Positions 8,661-17,761 of a stretch of 64,000 bases of DNA are shown in pieces. The stretch spans positions 372,001 through 436,000 of the forward strand of contig NZ_AP027736.1 of NCBI RefSeq assembly GCF_030296675.1, given 5' to 3'. The notes beneath the pieces are model-generated. The model did not search any database. It saw nothing but the letters and a program-made list of their open reading frames with translations, and was not told where the DNA came from. The position numbers were made by a program, and so were the translations under genes. The stretch comes from Demequina sediminis. GTDB taxonomy: Bacteria > Actinomycetota > Actinomycetes > Actinomycetales > Demequinaceae. Position 1 is the stretch's first letter, and each line of letters opens with the position of its first letter.

Positions 8661-11227
8661 CCACCGAACGGATCGTCGTCGTGGGCGGCGGCATGGTCGC
8701 GCACCGCTTCACCGAGGCGCTGCGTGCGCGCGACACGGACGGCCGCTTCGCGGTCGAGGTGATCGCCGAGGAGCCGCGCGCGCCGTATGACCGCGTCGCG
8801 CTCACCAGCTACTTCACGGGCAAGTCTCCCGAGGACCTGCAGCTGGGTGATCCCGCGCTGTGGCACGACCCGCTGGTCGCGCTCCACCGCGACTCGCGCG
8901 CCACCGCGGTCGACCGCGAGCGACGCGTCGTGACGGTCGAGGGCGGCAGGGAGGTCGCGTACGACCACCTGGTGCTCGCCACCGGCTCGTACGCGTGGAT
9001 GCCCCCCACGCCGGGAGCGGACCTGCCCGGCGTGTTCCTCTACCGCACGATCGACGACGTCGCGGCGCTGCGCGGCTGGGTCGAGGAGCGGCGCGCGGCT
9101 CTGGGCCGCCCGGTGCGTGGCGCCGTCATCGGCGGCGGCCTCCTGGGTCTCGAGGCCGCCGGCGCGCTGCAAGGACTGGGCGCCACGAGCACCGTGATCC
9201 AATTCGCCGACCGCCTGATGAACCTCCAAGTCGACGAGGGCGGCGGCGAGGCGCTCAAGCGCCTCATCGAGCAGCTGGGCGTGACGGTGAGGTGCAGCAC
9301 CGCGACCTCCGAGCTGCGTCCGGGCAAGGACGGTCGCGTGGGTTCGATCGTGTTCGCCGACGGCGGCGAGCAACTGGTCGACGTCGTGGTGTTCGCCACC
9401 GGAGTGCGACCGCGCGACGAGCTCGGCGCCGCGGCGGGACTCGAGCTGGGCCCGCGCGGCGGCATCGTGGTCGACGACACGTGCCTCACCGCCGATCCCG
9501 CCGTCAGCGCGATCGGCGAGGTCGCGTGCATCCAGGGCTCGTGCATCGGCCTCATCGCTCCTGGCAACACCATGGCCGAGATCACCGTGGACCGCCTGCT
9601 GGGCGGCGCGAGCACGTTCCCCGGCGCGGACACCGCGACCAAGCTCAAGCTGCTCGGGGTGGACGTCGCGTCCTTCGGCGACGCGTTCGCGACCACGCCC
9701 GGCGCGCTCGAGATGGTCTATGCGGATCCGGTCAACGGCGTCTACAAGAAGCTGGTGCTCACCGACGACGCGCAGACGCTGCTCGGCGGCGTGCTCGTGG
9801 GGGATGCGTCGGCGTACGCGTCGCTGCGCCCGATGGTGGGCGCCCACCTTCCGGGCGACCCCGCCGGCTGGCTGCTGCCCGAGGGAGCGGTCGAGCGCCC
9901 GAGCGTGGACCTGCCGGACGAGGCCGCGGTGTGCTCGTGCAACAACGTCACAGCTGGCACCATCAGGGACGCCGTCAACCACGAGGGCTGCACCGACCTG
10001 GGCTCGGTCAAGGCGTGCACCAAGGCGGGGACGTCGTGCGGGTCCTGCCTGCCGCTCGTCAAGAAGATCATGGCGACCGAGCTCGAGAAGTCGGGCATCG
10101 AGGTCTCGAATGCGCTGTGCGAGCACTTCGCCATGTCCCGCGCGCAGCTCTTCAACGCCGTCAAGGTCGCGGAGGTGACCACCTTCTCGGACGTCATCGC
10201 CCGGTTTGGCAACGGCCGCGGCTGCGACATCTGCAAGCCCACCGTCGGGTCGATCCTCGCGTCGCTATACAACCAGCACGTGCTGGGCGACGACCGCGCG
10301 GCGCTGCAGGACACCAACGACCGCGTGATGGCGAACATGCAGAAGGACGGCACCTACTCCGTGGTGCCGCGCGTGCCGGGAGGCGAGATCCTTCCCGAGC
10401 ACCTCATCCTGATCGGCCAGATCGCTCAGGACTTCGGGCTGTACACCAAGATCACGGGCGGCCAGCGGATCGACCTGTTCGGCGCTCGCCTCGAGCAGCT
10501 GCCGAGCATCTGGAAGCGGCTGGTCGACGCGGGCATGGAGTCGGGCCACGCGTACGGAAAGTCGCTGCGCACCGTGAAGTCCTGCGTCGGCTCGACCTGG
10601 TGCCGCTATGGCGTTCAGGACTCGGTGGGCATGGCGATCGCGCTCGAGTTGCGCTATCGCGGGCTGCGCAGCCCGCACAAGATCAAGCTGGGCGTCTCCG
10701 GTTGCGCACGCGAGTGCGCGGAGGCCCGCGGCAAGGACGTCGGCGTCATCGCCACGGACAAGGGCTGGAACGTCTACGTGGGCGGCAACGGCGGCTTCAC
10801 GCCCGTGCACGCTCAGCTGCTGGTCGAGGACGTCTCCGACGAGGACGTGTTCCGCGTGATCGACCGCTACCTCATGTACTACATCCGCACCGCCGACCGC
10901 CTGCAGCGCACTGCGCCCTGGCAGCAGGAGCACGAGGGCGGGCTGGACGCGATCCGCAAGATCGTGGTCGACGACTCCCTCGGGCTGGGCGAGGAGCTCG
11001 ACGCCCACATGGCGCGCCACATCGACAGCTATGAGGACGAGTGGAAGGCCGTGCTGAACGACCCCGAGCGCCTGCGCCAGTTCACGAGCTTCGTCAACGC
11101 GCCCGACCAGGCCGACCCGTCCCTCGCCTATGTGGAGCAGCGCGGCCAGCGTCGCCCCGCCACCCCCGCCGAGCGCGAGTCCGGCGCCGTGCTCATCGCC
11201 CCCTCGACCCTGGAGGTCCGTTCATGA
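8657..11227 (+). CDS. nirB: Nitrite reductase [NAD(P)H] large subunit, first copy
   Basis: 856 residues, cytosolic, reducing nitrite to ammonium with six electrons from NAD(P)H. Domains in order: FAD/NAD(P) oxidoreductase (about 1-400), BFD-type [2Fe-2S] domain beginning CSCNNV near residue 424, a second cysteine pair in GRGCDICKP near 522, then the ferredoxin-like and siroheme domains. The [4Fe-4S]-siroheme ligands are Cys643-x5-Cys649 and Cys683-x3-Cys687. Part of the narK-nasC-nasB-nirB-nirD operon with 4-base overlaps on both sides. A close paralogue follows at 11764; both look intact. Confidence 0.95.
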   Translation: MTTERIVVVGGGMVAHRFTEALRARDTDGRFAVEVIAEEPRAPYDRVALTSYFTGKSPEDLQLGDPALWHDPLVALHRDSRATAVDRERRVVTVEGGREVAYDHLVLATGSYAWMPPTPGADLPGVFLYRTIDDVAALRGWVEERRAALGRPVRGAVIGGGLLGLEAAGALQGLGATSTVIQFADRLMNLQVDEGGGEALKRLIEQLGVTVRCSTATSELRPGKDGRVGSIVFADGGEQLVDVVVFATGVRPRDELGAAAGLELGPRGGIVVDDTCLTADPAVSAIGEVACIQGSCIGLIAPGNTMAEITVDRLLGGASTFPGADTATKLKLLGVDVASFGDAFATTPGALEMVYADPVNGVYKKLVLTDDAQTLLGGVLVGDASAYASLRPMVGAHLPGDPAGWLLPEGAVERPSVDLPDEAAVCSCNNVTAGTIRDAVNHEGCTDLGSVKACTKAGTSCGSCLPLVKKIMATELEKSGIEVSNALCEHFAMSRAQLFNAVKVAEVTTFSDVIARFGNGRGCDICKPTVGSILASLYNQHVLGDDRAALQDTNDRVMANMQKDGTYSVVPRVPGGEILPEHLILIGQIAQDFGLYTKITGGQRIDLFGARLEQLPSIWKRLVDAGMESGHAYGKSLRTVKSCVGSTWCRYGVQDSVGMAIALELRYRGLRSPHKIKLGVSGCARECAEARGKDVGVIATDKGWNVYVGGNGGFTPVHAQLLVEDVSDEDVFRVIDRYLMYYIRTADRLQRTAPWQQEHEGGLDAIRKIVVDDSLGLGEELDAHMARHIDSYEDEWKAVLNDPERLRQFTSFVNAPDQADPSLAYVEQRGQRRPATPAERESGAVLIAPSTLEVRS

Positions 11228-11628
11228 GCGCGACCGTCACCCCGGCATCGTCCGTCGCGGGACCGTCCCTCGCGGGACCGTCCACGGCGACCGTCGTGTG
11301 CGACTACGACAGGCTCACGCCCGAGCTCGGGGTCGCCGCTCTCGTCGGCGGCGAGCAGGTCGCGTTGTTCCGTCTCGCGGACGGCAGCGTGCACGCGGTC
11401 CAGAACCTCGACCCGTTCTCCGGCGCGCACGTGATCTCGCGCGGCATCACGGGGGACAGGGCCGGCGTGCCGACGGTGGCCTCGCCCCTCTACAAGCAGG
11501 TGTTCTCGCTCATCGACGGCGCCTGCCTCGTGACCATGGACAAGGAACCCGTGGAGGGACACGCCGCGCACCTGCGTGTGTTTTTGGTCACGGTCGAGCA
11601 CGGGAAGGTGCTCGTCGCCGCCGCGTAG
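11224..11628 (+). CDS. nirD: Nitrite reductase small subunit, first copy
   Basis: 134 residues, partner of NirB. The fold is Rieske-like but no Cys-x-His pair is present, as is usual for NirD of this type, so it carries no cluster. The conserved core includes ALFRLADGSVHAVQNLDPFSG and VISRGITGDRAGVP. ATG overlaps the nirB stop by four bases. An N-terminal extension of about 20 residues with a duplicated VAGPSLAGPS-like stretch distinguishes it from the second copy at 14340. It ends the first operon segment; 135 bases separate it from nirB2. Confidence 0.93.
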   Translation: MSATVTPASSVAGPSLAGPSTATVVCDYDRLTPELGVAALVGGEQVALFRLADGSVHAVQNLDPFSGAHVISRGITGDRAGVPTVASPLYKQVFSLIDGACLVTMDKEPVEGHAAHLRVFLVTVEHGKVLVAAA

Positions 11629-11763
11629 GCGCGGCGTCGGGTCCAAGGTCACGGGGTGATCGCGCATGCCGTTTCTAGGGTGGAGCCAGCACTGGTCCCC
11701 ACCGCAGCGGCTCGGTCGTGGACGCTGGGGCGTGCCGCGATGCGGGCCAGGAAAGGCAGCATC

Positions 11764-14343
11764 ATGAGCACCCAGCGAATCGTCGTCGTCGGGGCGGGCA
11801 TGGTTGCCCACCGCTTCGTCACCACGCTGCTCGAGCGCGACGGCGCCGGGCGATTCGAGGTCGAGGTCTACGGCGAGGAGGACTACGCGCCGTACGACCG
11901 CGTCGCCCTCACGAGCTACTTCCAGGGGACGTCCGCCGAGGGCCTCCTGCTGGGCGAGCCGAGCCTGTGGGAGGACCCTCGCGTCACCCTGCACCGCGGC
12001 GTCCGGGTCGAGTCGATCGACCGCGAGGCACGCACCGTCGCGACGTCCGACGGCGGCGAGGCGGGGTACGACCACCTGGTGCTCGCGACGGGATCGTACG
12101 CGTGGGCGCCGCCCGTGCCTGGCGTGGACCTGCCGGGCGTGTTCATGTATCGCACGGTCGACGACGTCGCGCGGCTGCGCGAGTGGGTGGAGACCCGCCA
12201 GCGCTTCTTCAACCGTCCGGTGCGCGGCGCGGTGATCGGCGGCGGCCTGCTGGGTCTCGAGGCCGCGGGCGCGCTGCAGAGCCTGGGCGCGACCAGCACC
12301 GTCGTCGAGTTCGCGCCGCGCCTCATGGCGCTCCAGGTCGACGAGTCGGGCGGTGAGGCGCTCAAGCGCCTCATCGAGAAGCTGGGCGTCACCGTCCGCA
12401 CGGGCGTCGCGACCTCCGAGGTGCGCGCCGACCGCGACGGCAACGCCGGCACGCTCGTGTTCGCCGACGGCGGCGAGCAGCTAGTCGACGTCGTCGTGTT
12501 CGCCACCGGCATCCGCCCGCGCGACAACCTGGGCCGCGACGCCGGACTCGTGATCGGCGAGCGTGGCGGAATCGTGGTCGACGACACGTCGCTGACCGCG
12601 GACCCGGCAATCAGTGCGATCGGCGAGTGCGCGGCCGCCGCGGCGGACGGACACCTCTCGGTGGGCCTTATCGCGCCGGGCAACACCATGGCCGACGTCG
12701 CGGTCGACCGGCTGCTGGGTGGCGACGCGGTCTACATGGGCGCGGACACCGCGACCAAGCTCAAGCTGCTCGGGGTGGACGTCGCGTCCTTCGGCGACGC
12801 GTTCGCGACCACGCCGGGGGCCCTCGAGGTGGTCTACTCCGACCCGTTCTCGGGTGCCTACAAGAAGCTCGTGATGACGGACGATGCGTCGACCCTCCTG
12901 GGTGGGATGTTCGTGGGGGATGCCTCGGCCTACGCGACGCTGCGCCCGATGATCGGGGCGACGCTGCCGGGAGACCCGTCCGCATGGATCCTGCCCGAGG
13001 GTGCGGTCGAGCGGCCCGACCTCGAGCTGCCCGATGCCGCAACCGTGTGCTCGTGCAACAACGTCACCGCGGGCGCGATCCGCGACGCGGTCAACCACGA
13101 CGGCTGCCACGACCTGGGCGCGGTGAAGTCCTGCACCAAGGCGGGCACCGCGTGCGGGTCCTGCTTGCCGCTCGTGAAGAAGATCATGGGTGCCGAGCTC
13201 GAAAAGGCGGGCCTCGAGGTCTCGAACGCGCTGTGCGAGCACTTCGCGATGTCGAGGGCTCAGCTGTTCAGCGCGATCCAGGTGGCCGACCTGCGGACGT
13301 TCTCGGACGTGCTCGAGAGGTTCGGCACGGGACGCGGCTGCGACATCTGCAAGCCCACCGTGGGCTCGATCCTCGCCTCCTTGCACAACGAGCACGTGCT
13401 GGGCGGCGACCGCGCCGCGCTGCAGGACACCAACGACCGCGTGATGGCGAACATGCAGAAGGACGGCACGTACTCGGTGGTCCCGCGCATCCCCGGCGGA
13501 GAGATCACGCCGGCCAAGCTCATGGTGATCGCGCAGGTGGCCGAGGACTTCGGGCTCTACACGAAGATCACGGGTGGCCAGCGGATCGACCTGTTCGGCG
13601 CTCGCCTCGAGCAACTGCCGCAGATCTGGAAGCGACTCGTGGACGCCGGAATGGAGTCGGGCCACGCGTACGGAAAGTCGCTGCGGACCGTGAAGTCCTG
13701 CGTGGGCTCCACCTGGTGCCGCTACGGCGTGCAGGACTCCGCGTCGATGTCGATCGCGCTCGAGCTGCGCTACCGCGGACTGCGCAGCCCCCACAAGATC
13801 AAGCTGGGCGTCTCCGGCTGCGCACGCGAATGCGCCGAGGCCCGCGGCAAGGACGTGGGGCTCATCGCGACCGAGCGCGGCTGGAACGTCTACGTGGGCG
13901 GCAACGGCGGCTTCACGCCCGCCCACGCTGACCTCCTGGTCGCGGATGCCTCGGACGAGGAGGCCTTCCGGGTGATCGACCGTTACCTCATGCTCTACAT
14001 CCGCACCGCGGACCGCCTGCAGCGCACGGCCGCGTGGCAGGCCGAGTACGAGGGCGGACTCGACGAGATCCGCAGGGTGGTGGTCGAGGACTCGCTCGGC
14101 ATCTGTGCCGAGCTCGACGCCCACATGGCCCACCACCTCGACACGTACGAGGACGAGTGGAAGGCCGTGCTCGACGATCCCGAGCGGCTGCGCCAGTTCA
14201 CGAGCTTCGTCAACGCCCCCGACCAGGCCGACCCGTCGCTCGCCTACGTCGAGCAGCGCGGCCAGCGTCGCCCTGCCACCCCCGCCGAGCGCGAGTCCGG
14301 TGCCGTCCTCATCGCCCCCGCACGCCTGGAGGTTCACTCATGA
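11764..14343 (+). CDS. nirB: Nitrite reductase [NAD(P)H] large subunit, second copy
   Basis: 859 residues, same domain order and all cluster and siroheme cysteines as the first copy; long stretches such as KITGGQRIDLFGARLEQLP and SLRTVKSCVGSTWCRYG are identical. Start chosen at ATG 11764, which has a GGAAAGG ribosome binding site and aligns with the first copy; in-frame codons back to 11656 have no homology. The region before it contains TAGGGT (11676-11681), a possible -10, so this copy may have its own promoter. Differences cluster in the oxidoreductase part (for example an extra AAAADGH segment), suggesting either different regulation or electron donor preference. Confidence 0.94.
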   Translation: MSTQRIVVVGAGMVAHRFVTTLLERDGAGRFEVEVYGEEDYAPYDRVALTSYFQGTSAEGLLLGEPSLWEDPRVTLHRGVRVESIDREARTVATSDGGEAGYDHLVLATGSYAWAPPVPGVDLPGVFMYRTVDDVARLREWVETRQRFFNRPVRGAVIGGGLLGLEAAGALQSLGATSTVVEFAPRLMALQVDESGGEALKRLIEKLGVTVRTGVATSEVRADRDGNAGTLVFADGGEQLVDVVVFATGIRPRDNLGRDAGLVIGERGGIVVDDTSLTADPAISAIGECAAAAADGHLSVGLIAPGNTMADVAVDRLLGGDAVYMGADTATKLKLLGVDVASFGDAFATTPGALEVVYSDPFSGAYKKLVMTDDASTLLGGMFVGDASAYATLRPMIGATLPGDPSAWILPEGAVERPDLELPDAATVCSCNNVTAGAIRDAVNHDGCHDLGAVKSCTKAGTACGSCLPLVKKIMGAELEKAGLEVSNALCEHFAMSRAQLFSAIQVADLRTFSDVLERFGTGRGCDICKPTVGSILASLHNEHVLGGDRAALQDTNDRVMANMQKDGTYSVVPRIPGGEITPAKLMVIAQVAEDFGLYTKITGGQRIDLFGARLEQLPQIWKRLVDAGMESGHAYGKSLRTVKSCVGSTWCRYGVQDSASMSIALELRYRGLRSPHKIKLGVSGCARECAEARGKDVGLIATERGWNVYVGGNGGFTPAHADLLVADASDEEAFRVIDRYLMLYIRTADRLQRTAAWQAEYEGGLDEIRRVVVEDSLGICAELDAHMAHHLDTYEDEWKAVLDDPERLRQFTSFVNAPDQADPSLAYVEQRGQRRPATPAERESGAVLIAPARLEVHS

Positions 14344-14726
14344 CCATCACCGCACCCGCCGTCCCATCGCCTTCGCGCGTCGTGGTCTGTGACTACGACG
14401 CGCTGTGCCCCGAGTTGGGTGTCGCGGCGCTCGTCGACGGCGTCCAGGTCGCGCTGTTCCGTCTCGCGGACGGCAGCGTGCACGCGGTCCAGAACCTCGA
14501 CCCGTTCTCCGGCGCGCACGTGATCTCGCGCGGGATCACGGGAGACAGGGCGGGCGTGCCCACCGTCGCGTCTCCCATCTACAAGCAGGTGTTCTCGCTC
14601 GTGGACGGAACCTGCCTCGTGACGATGGACAAGCAGCCGACGTCCGGGATGAGTGCCGACTTGGAGGTGTACCCCGTCACCCTCGACAATGGCCAGGTGA
14701 TCATCGACCTGGCTGGCCGAGCGTGA
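14340..14726 (+). CDS. nirD: Nitrite reductase small subunit, second copy
   Basis: 128 residues, a near-duplicate of the nirD at 11224 with a shorter N-terminus and a divergent last 25 residues. No Rieske ligands. ATG overlaps the nirB2 stop and its own stop overlaps the GTG of the siroheme synthase gene, so the second nirBD pair is cotranslated with cofactor synthesis, which the first pair is not. Confidence 0.93.
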   Translation: MTITAPAVPSPSRVVVCDYDALCPELGVAALVDGVQVALFRLADGSVHAVQNLDPFSGAHVISRGITGDRAGVPTVASPIYKQVFSLVDGTCLVTMDKQPTSGMSADLEVYPVTLDNGQVIIDLAGRA

Positions 14727-15949
14727 CGGCTCTCTTCGGACTCGACCTCGGTGGCAGGCGCGTGGTCGTCGCGGGTGCGGGCCACGTCGCCTCGCGGCGC
14801 GTGCGACGCTTTCTCGCTGAGGGCGCCGACATCATGGTGGTCGCTCCCGAGGCGAGCGACGACGTCCGTCGCCACGCCCAACACGGCGATCTCGAATGGC
14901 GTGAGCGGGGCATCGTCCCCTCGGACCTCGACGATGCCTGGTTCGTGCTCGCCGCGACGGACCGGCCCGAGGTGAACGACGACGTCGCGGCCTGGGCGGC
15001 CGAGCGGCGCGTGTTCTGCATCGATGCGTCCGATGCCGCCAAGGGCACCGCGCGTCAGGCTGCCGCCTCGCGCCACGGCGACCTCGTGGTGGGCGTCGTC
15101 TCGACGGACAAGCCCGACCCCGCTCGCATCCGCGCGGTGCGCGACGCCGTCGCCGCGCACATCGATGCGGGCGAGGTGGACCTGCGCCGCCGCCGCGCGG
15201 GCCAGGGCCGCGTGATCCTCGTGGGCTCCGGTCCGGGCGATCCGGGTCTCATCACCGTGCGCGGGCGTCAGGCGCTCGCGGAGGCGGACGTGGTGGTCAC
15301 GGACCGCCTGGGCGCGACCGAGCTGCTGGTGACGGTGCCCTACGACGTCGAGGTCATCAACGTGGGCAAATCGCCCGACACCCACCCGGTGCCGCAGGAC
15401 CAGATCAACCGCATCCTCGTCGAGCACGCGCTCGCGGGCCGCACGGTCGTGCGTCTCAAGGGCGGCGACCCGTTCGTGTTCGGCCGCGGCGGTGAGGAGG
15501 CGCACGCGTGCATCGTCGCGGGCGTGCCCGTCGAGGTCGTGCCAGGAGTGACGTCGGCGCTGTCCGTGCCGGCGCTCGCCGGGATTCCCGTGACCCAGCG
15601 CGGCATCTCGACCTCGGTGCTCGTCACCTCGGGTCACGCGGGGGCCGACGCCGCCGCGGTCGCCGCGATGGCCGCCGGCGCGACCGTGGTGGTGCTCATG
15701 GGCGTGGCCGCGCTGCCCGACATCGTCGCGGCGGGCCTCGCGGGAGGAGCGGACGCCGCCACCCCCGTCGCGATCATCGAGCGCGGCACCACGGCGGACG
15801 AGCGCATCACGCGCGGGACGCTATCGGACATTGTTCGTCTCTCGGGAGAAACAGGGGTGAAACCTCCCGCGGTTATTGTCATCGGAGACGTCGCACGACC
15901 GGAGTTGTTGGCCTCGCAAGCGGCGGCTACTCCGGCCCGGCGGGAGTGA
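14723..15949 (+). CDS. cysG: Siroheme synthase: precorrin-2 dehydrogenase fused to uroporphyrinogen-III C-methyltransferase
   Basis: 408 residues. The N-terminal third is a NAD-dependent precorrin-2 dehydrogenase (AGAGHVASRRV near residue 18), the rest a SAM-dependent SUMT: VGSGPGDPGL from residue 167, VVRLKGGDPFVFGRGGEE around 245, and PGVTSALSVPALAGIPVT. It supplies sirohydrochlorin from uroporphyrinogen III for NirB. GTG start overlaps nirD2. The N-terminal domain of this family can also insert iron, but a separate chelatase-like gene lies at 17075, so the work may be split. Order and fusion match E. coli CysG, which is why I use that symbol. Confidence 0.93.
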   Translation: MTALFGLDLGGRRVVVAGAGHVASRRVRRFLAEGADIMVVAPEASDDVRRHAQHGDLEWRERGIVPSDLDDAWFVLAATDRPEVNDDVAAWAAERRVFCIDASDAAKGTARQAAASRHGDLVVGVVSTDKPDPARIRAVRDAVAAHIDAGEVDLRRRRAGQGRVILVGSGPGDPGLITVRGRQALAEADVVVTDRLGATELLVTVPYDVEVINVGKSPDTHPVPQDQINRILVEHALAGRTVVRLKGGDPFVFGRGGEEAHACIVAGVPVEVVPGVTSALSVPALAGIPVTQRGISTSVLVTSGHAGADAAAVAAMAAGATVVVLMGVAALPDIVAAGLAGGADAATPVAIIERGTTADERITRGTLSDIVRLSGETGVKPPAVIVIGDVARPELLASQAAATPARRE

Positions 15950-15962
15950 CGAGGAGGTCTCG

Positions 15963-17078
15963 ATGTCAGTTGGGGGAGAGCCGCTGGCGGGATGCGTGAT
16001 GGTGATCACGGCGGATCGGCGGAAGAGGGAGCTGGCCTCGGCACTGGAGCGCCGCGGGGCGATCGTCAAGCACGCGCCCGCGCTGAGCACGATTCCTCAT
16101 CTCGACGATGCGCGGCTGGTGGCGGACACGCGCGCGCTGATCGCGGCGCCGCCCGACGTGGTGGTCGCGACCACGGGCATCGGCTTCCGGGGCTGGATCG
16201 AGGCGGCCGATGCCGCGGGCCTGGCCGAGCCGCTCATCGACGCCCTGCGCGGGGCGCGCCTGGTGGCGCGCGGGCCCAAGGCGCGCGGCGCGATCCAGGC
16301 CGCGGGCCTCGAGGCCGACTGGGTCGCGGAATCCGAGACCGCCGCTGAACTGCGCGACTATCTGCTCGCCGAGGGCGTGGAGGGCCTGCGCGTGGCCGTG
16401 CAGCACCACGGCAATGGCTCCGATGGACTGGACGAGGCGTTCACGGAGGCCGGCGCCGACGTGCAGAGCCTGCTCGTGTACGGCTGGGGGCCGCCGCTGC
16501 AGCCCGAGGTCCACCTCGAGTGGATCGACCAGGCGGCGACGGGCGGGGCGGACGCCGTGCTCTTCACCTCGGCCCCCGGCGCCGACTCGTGGATCACGAC
16601 CGCGCGCCAGCAGGGTGTGCTCGACGCGATCGCGGCCCGCGCCGCAACCGGCGAGCTGGTCATCGCAGCGGTGGGTCCCGTGACCGCCGCGCCACTCGAG
16701 GAGGCGGGACTCGTGGTGCAGTATCCGGATCGCTGGCGCCTGGGGGCGCTCGTGCGCATGCTCGTGCAGGACTTCACCGAGACCGCGGTGGGCACGCCCA
16801 CCCCCGACGGACCCCTGGTCATGAGGGCCACCACGGCGGTGCTCGACGGCAGGGTGCTGCCGCTCACGCCCACCGGGCTCGAGATCCTGCGTGCGCTCGC
16901 GAGGGCCAAGGGCAACGTGCTCACGCGCGAGCAGCTCGCCGCGATCCTGCCGGGAGCGCAGGCTGGCCCGCATGCCGTCGAGGCCGCGATCAACCGGCTG
17001 CGCGAGAACTCGGGTGCACCCACCCTCGTCCGCACGGTGGTCAAGCGAGGCTACGCTCTCGCGGTGAGCGCGGCATGA
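15963..17078 (+). CDS. nnaR: HemD-like protein with C-terminal winged-helix domain; NnaR-type nitrate regulator
   Basis: 371 residues. Residues 1 to about 265 form a uroporphyrinogen-III synthase fold (VVVATTGIGFRGW, VLFTSAPGADSW); from about 283 there is an OmpR/PhoB-type DNA-binding domain (LPLTPTGLEILRALARAKG, AAINRLRENSG, VVKRGYAL). This architecture is known from the Streptomyces regulator NnaR, which acts with GlnR on nitrate and nitrite genes, and from mycobacterial homologues beside nitrate transporters and a CbiX-like gene. Start at ATG 15963 has a GAGGAGG site; codons upstream to 15876 overlap cysG. It probably senses a tetrapyrrole or activates the operon it lies in; this is inference from family and context. 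Confidence 0.87.
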   Translation: MSVGGEPLAGCVMVITADRRKRELASALERRGAIVKHAPALSTIPHLDDARLVADTRALIAAPPDVVVATTGIGFRGWIEAADAAGLAEPLIDALRGARLVARGPKARGAIQAAGLEADWVAESETAAELRDYLLAEGVEGLRVAVQHHGNGSDGLDEAFTEAGADVQSLLVYGWGPPLQPEVHLEWIDQAATGGADAVLFTSAPGADSWITTARQQGVLDAIAARAATGELVIAAVGPVTAAPLEEAGLVVQYPDRWRLGALVRMLVQDFTETAVGTPTPDGPLVMRATTAVLDGRVLPLTPTGLEILRALARAKGNVLTREQLAAILPGAQAGPHAVEAAINRLRENSGAPTLVRTVVKRGYALAVSAA

Positions 17079-17761
17079 GCATCCTCATCGGCTGCGCGCA
17101 CGGCACGCGCGACGCGGACGGCCAGGCGACCATTCGGCGGCTGGTCGAGGACGTCCGGGCCGCGCTGCCCGCACACGACGTCCGCGAGGCGTACGTCGAC
17201 GTCCACGGGCCTTACGTGTCGGACGTGGTCGCGGAGCTCGAGGAAACCGACGGGACCACGGCTGTCGTGGTGCCGCTGCTGCTCGCGGGCGGCTATCACG
17301 TCTATCACGACATCGCCGAGGCCATCGAGGACCGCACCGACATCGTGTCCGCGACCGCCCTGGGCCCGGACCCGCGGCTCATCGACATCGTGATGGAGCG
17401 GGTCCATGAGGCCGGGGTGCCGCACACCGCGACGCTCGTGTTGGCCGCGGCCGGATCCTCCGATCCGCGCAGCCAGGCGGACACCGCCGCCGCCGCCGAG
17501 ATGCTGCGCGCGCGCTGGGACGGTCCCGTGCGCATCGGCTACGCGGCGGGCATTCATCCCACGGTGGCCGATGCCGTGACGGAGGCCCGCAAGTATGGCG
17601 AGGACGGCGTGGTCGCGGTGGCATCCTTCCTGCTCGCGCCCGGCTTCTTCCAGAAGAGGTTGGGGGAGTCGGGCGCGGACTACGTGACCGGCCCCCTCGC
17701 CCCGCACCCGCGGCTCGTGGAGATCGTGCTCGACCGGTACCGTGACGCGGGTGGAAGCTGA
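17075..17761 (+). CDS. Sirohydrochlorin ferrochelatase / CbiX-like protein
   Basis: 228 residues in two similar halves, each a CbiX domain. The first has LIGCAHGTRDADGQ with the metal-binding histidine, the second LVLAAAGSSDPRSQAD, in which the equivalent position is not a histidine, so only one half may be catalytic. Inserts Fe into sirohydrochlorin to make siroheme for NirB. ATG overlaps nnaR by four bases. A CbiX-like gene next to an NnaR-type gene is a recurring actinobacterial arrangement. Confidence 0.88.
   Translation: MSILIGCAHGTRDADGQATIRRLVEDVRAALPAHDVREAYVDVHGPYVSDVVAELEETDGTTAVVVPLLLAGGYHVYHDIAEAIEDRTDIVSATALGPDPRLIDIVMERVHEAGVPHTATLVLAAAGSSDPRSQADTAAAAEMLRARWDGPVRIGYAAGIHPTVADAVTEARKYGEDGVVAVASFLLAPGFFQKRLGESGADYVTGPLAPHPRLVEIVLDRYRDAGGS

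Noticed and set aside
11224..14726. Rieske cluster in the NirD proteins
   Set aside because: No Cys-x-His pairs are present in either copy; the fold is shared but the cluster ligands are absent.
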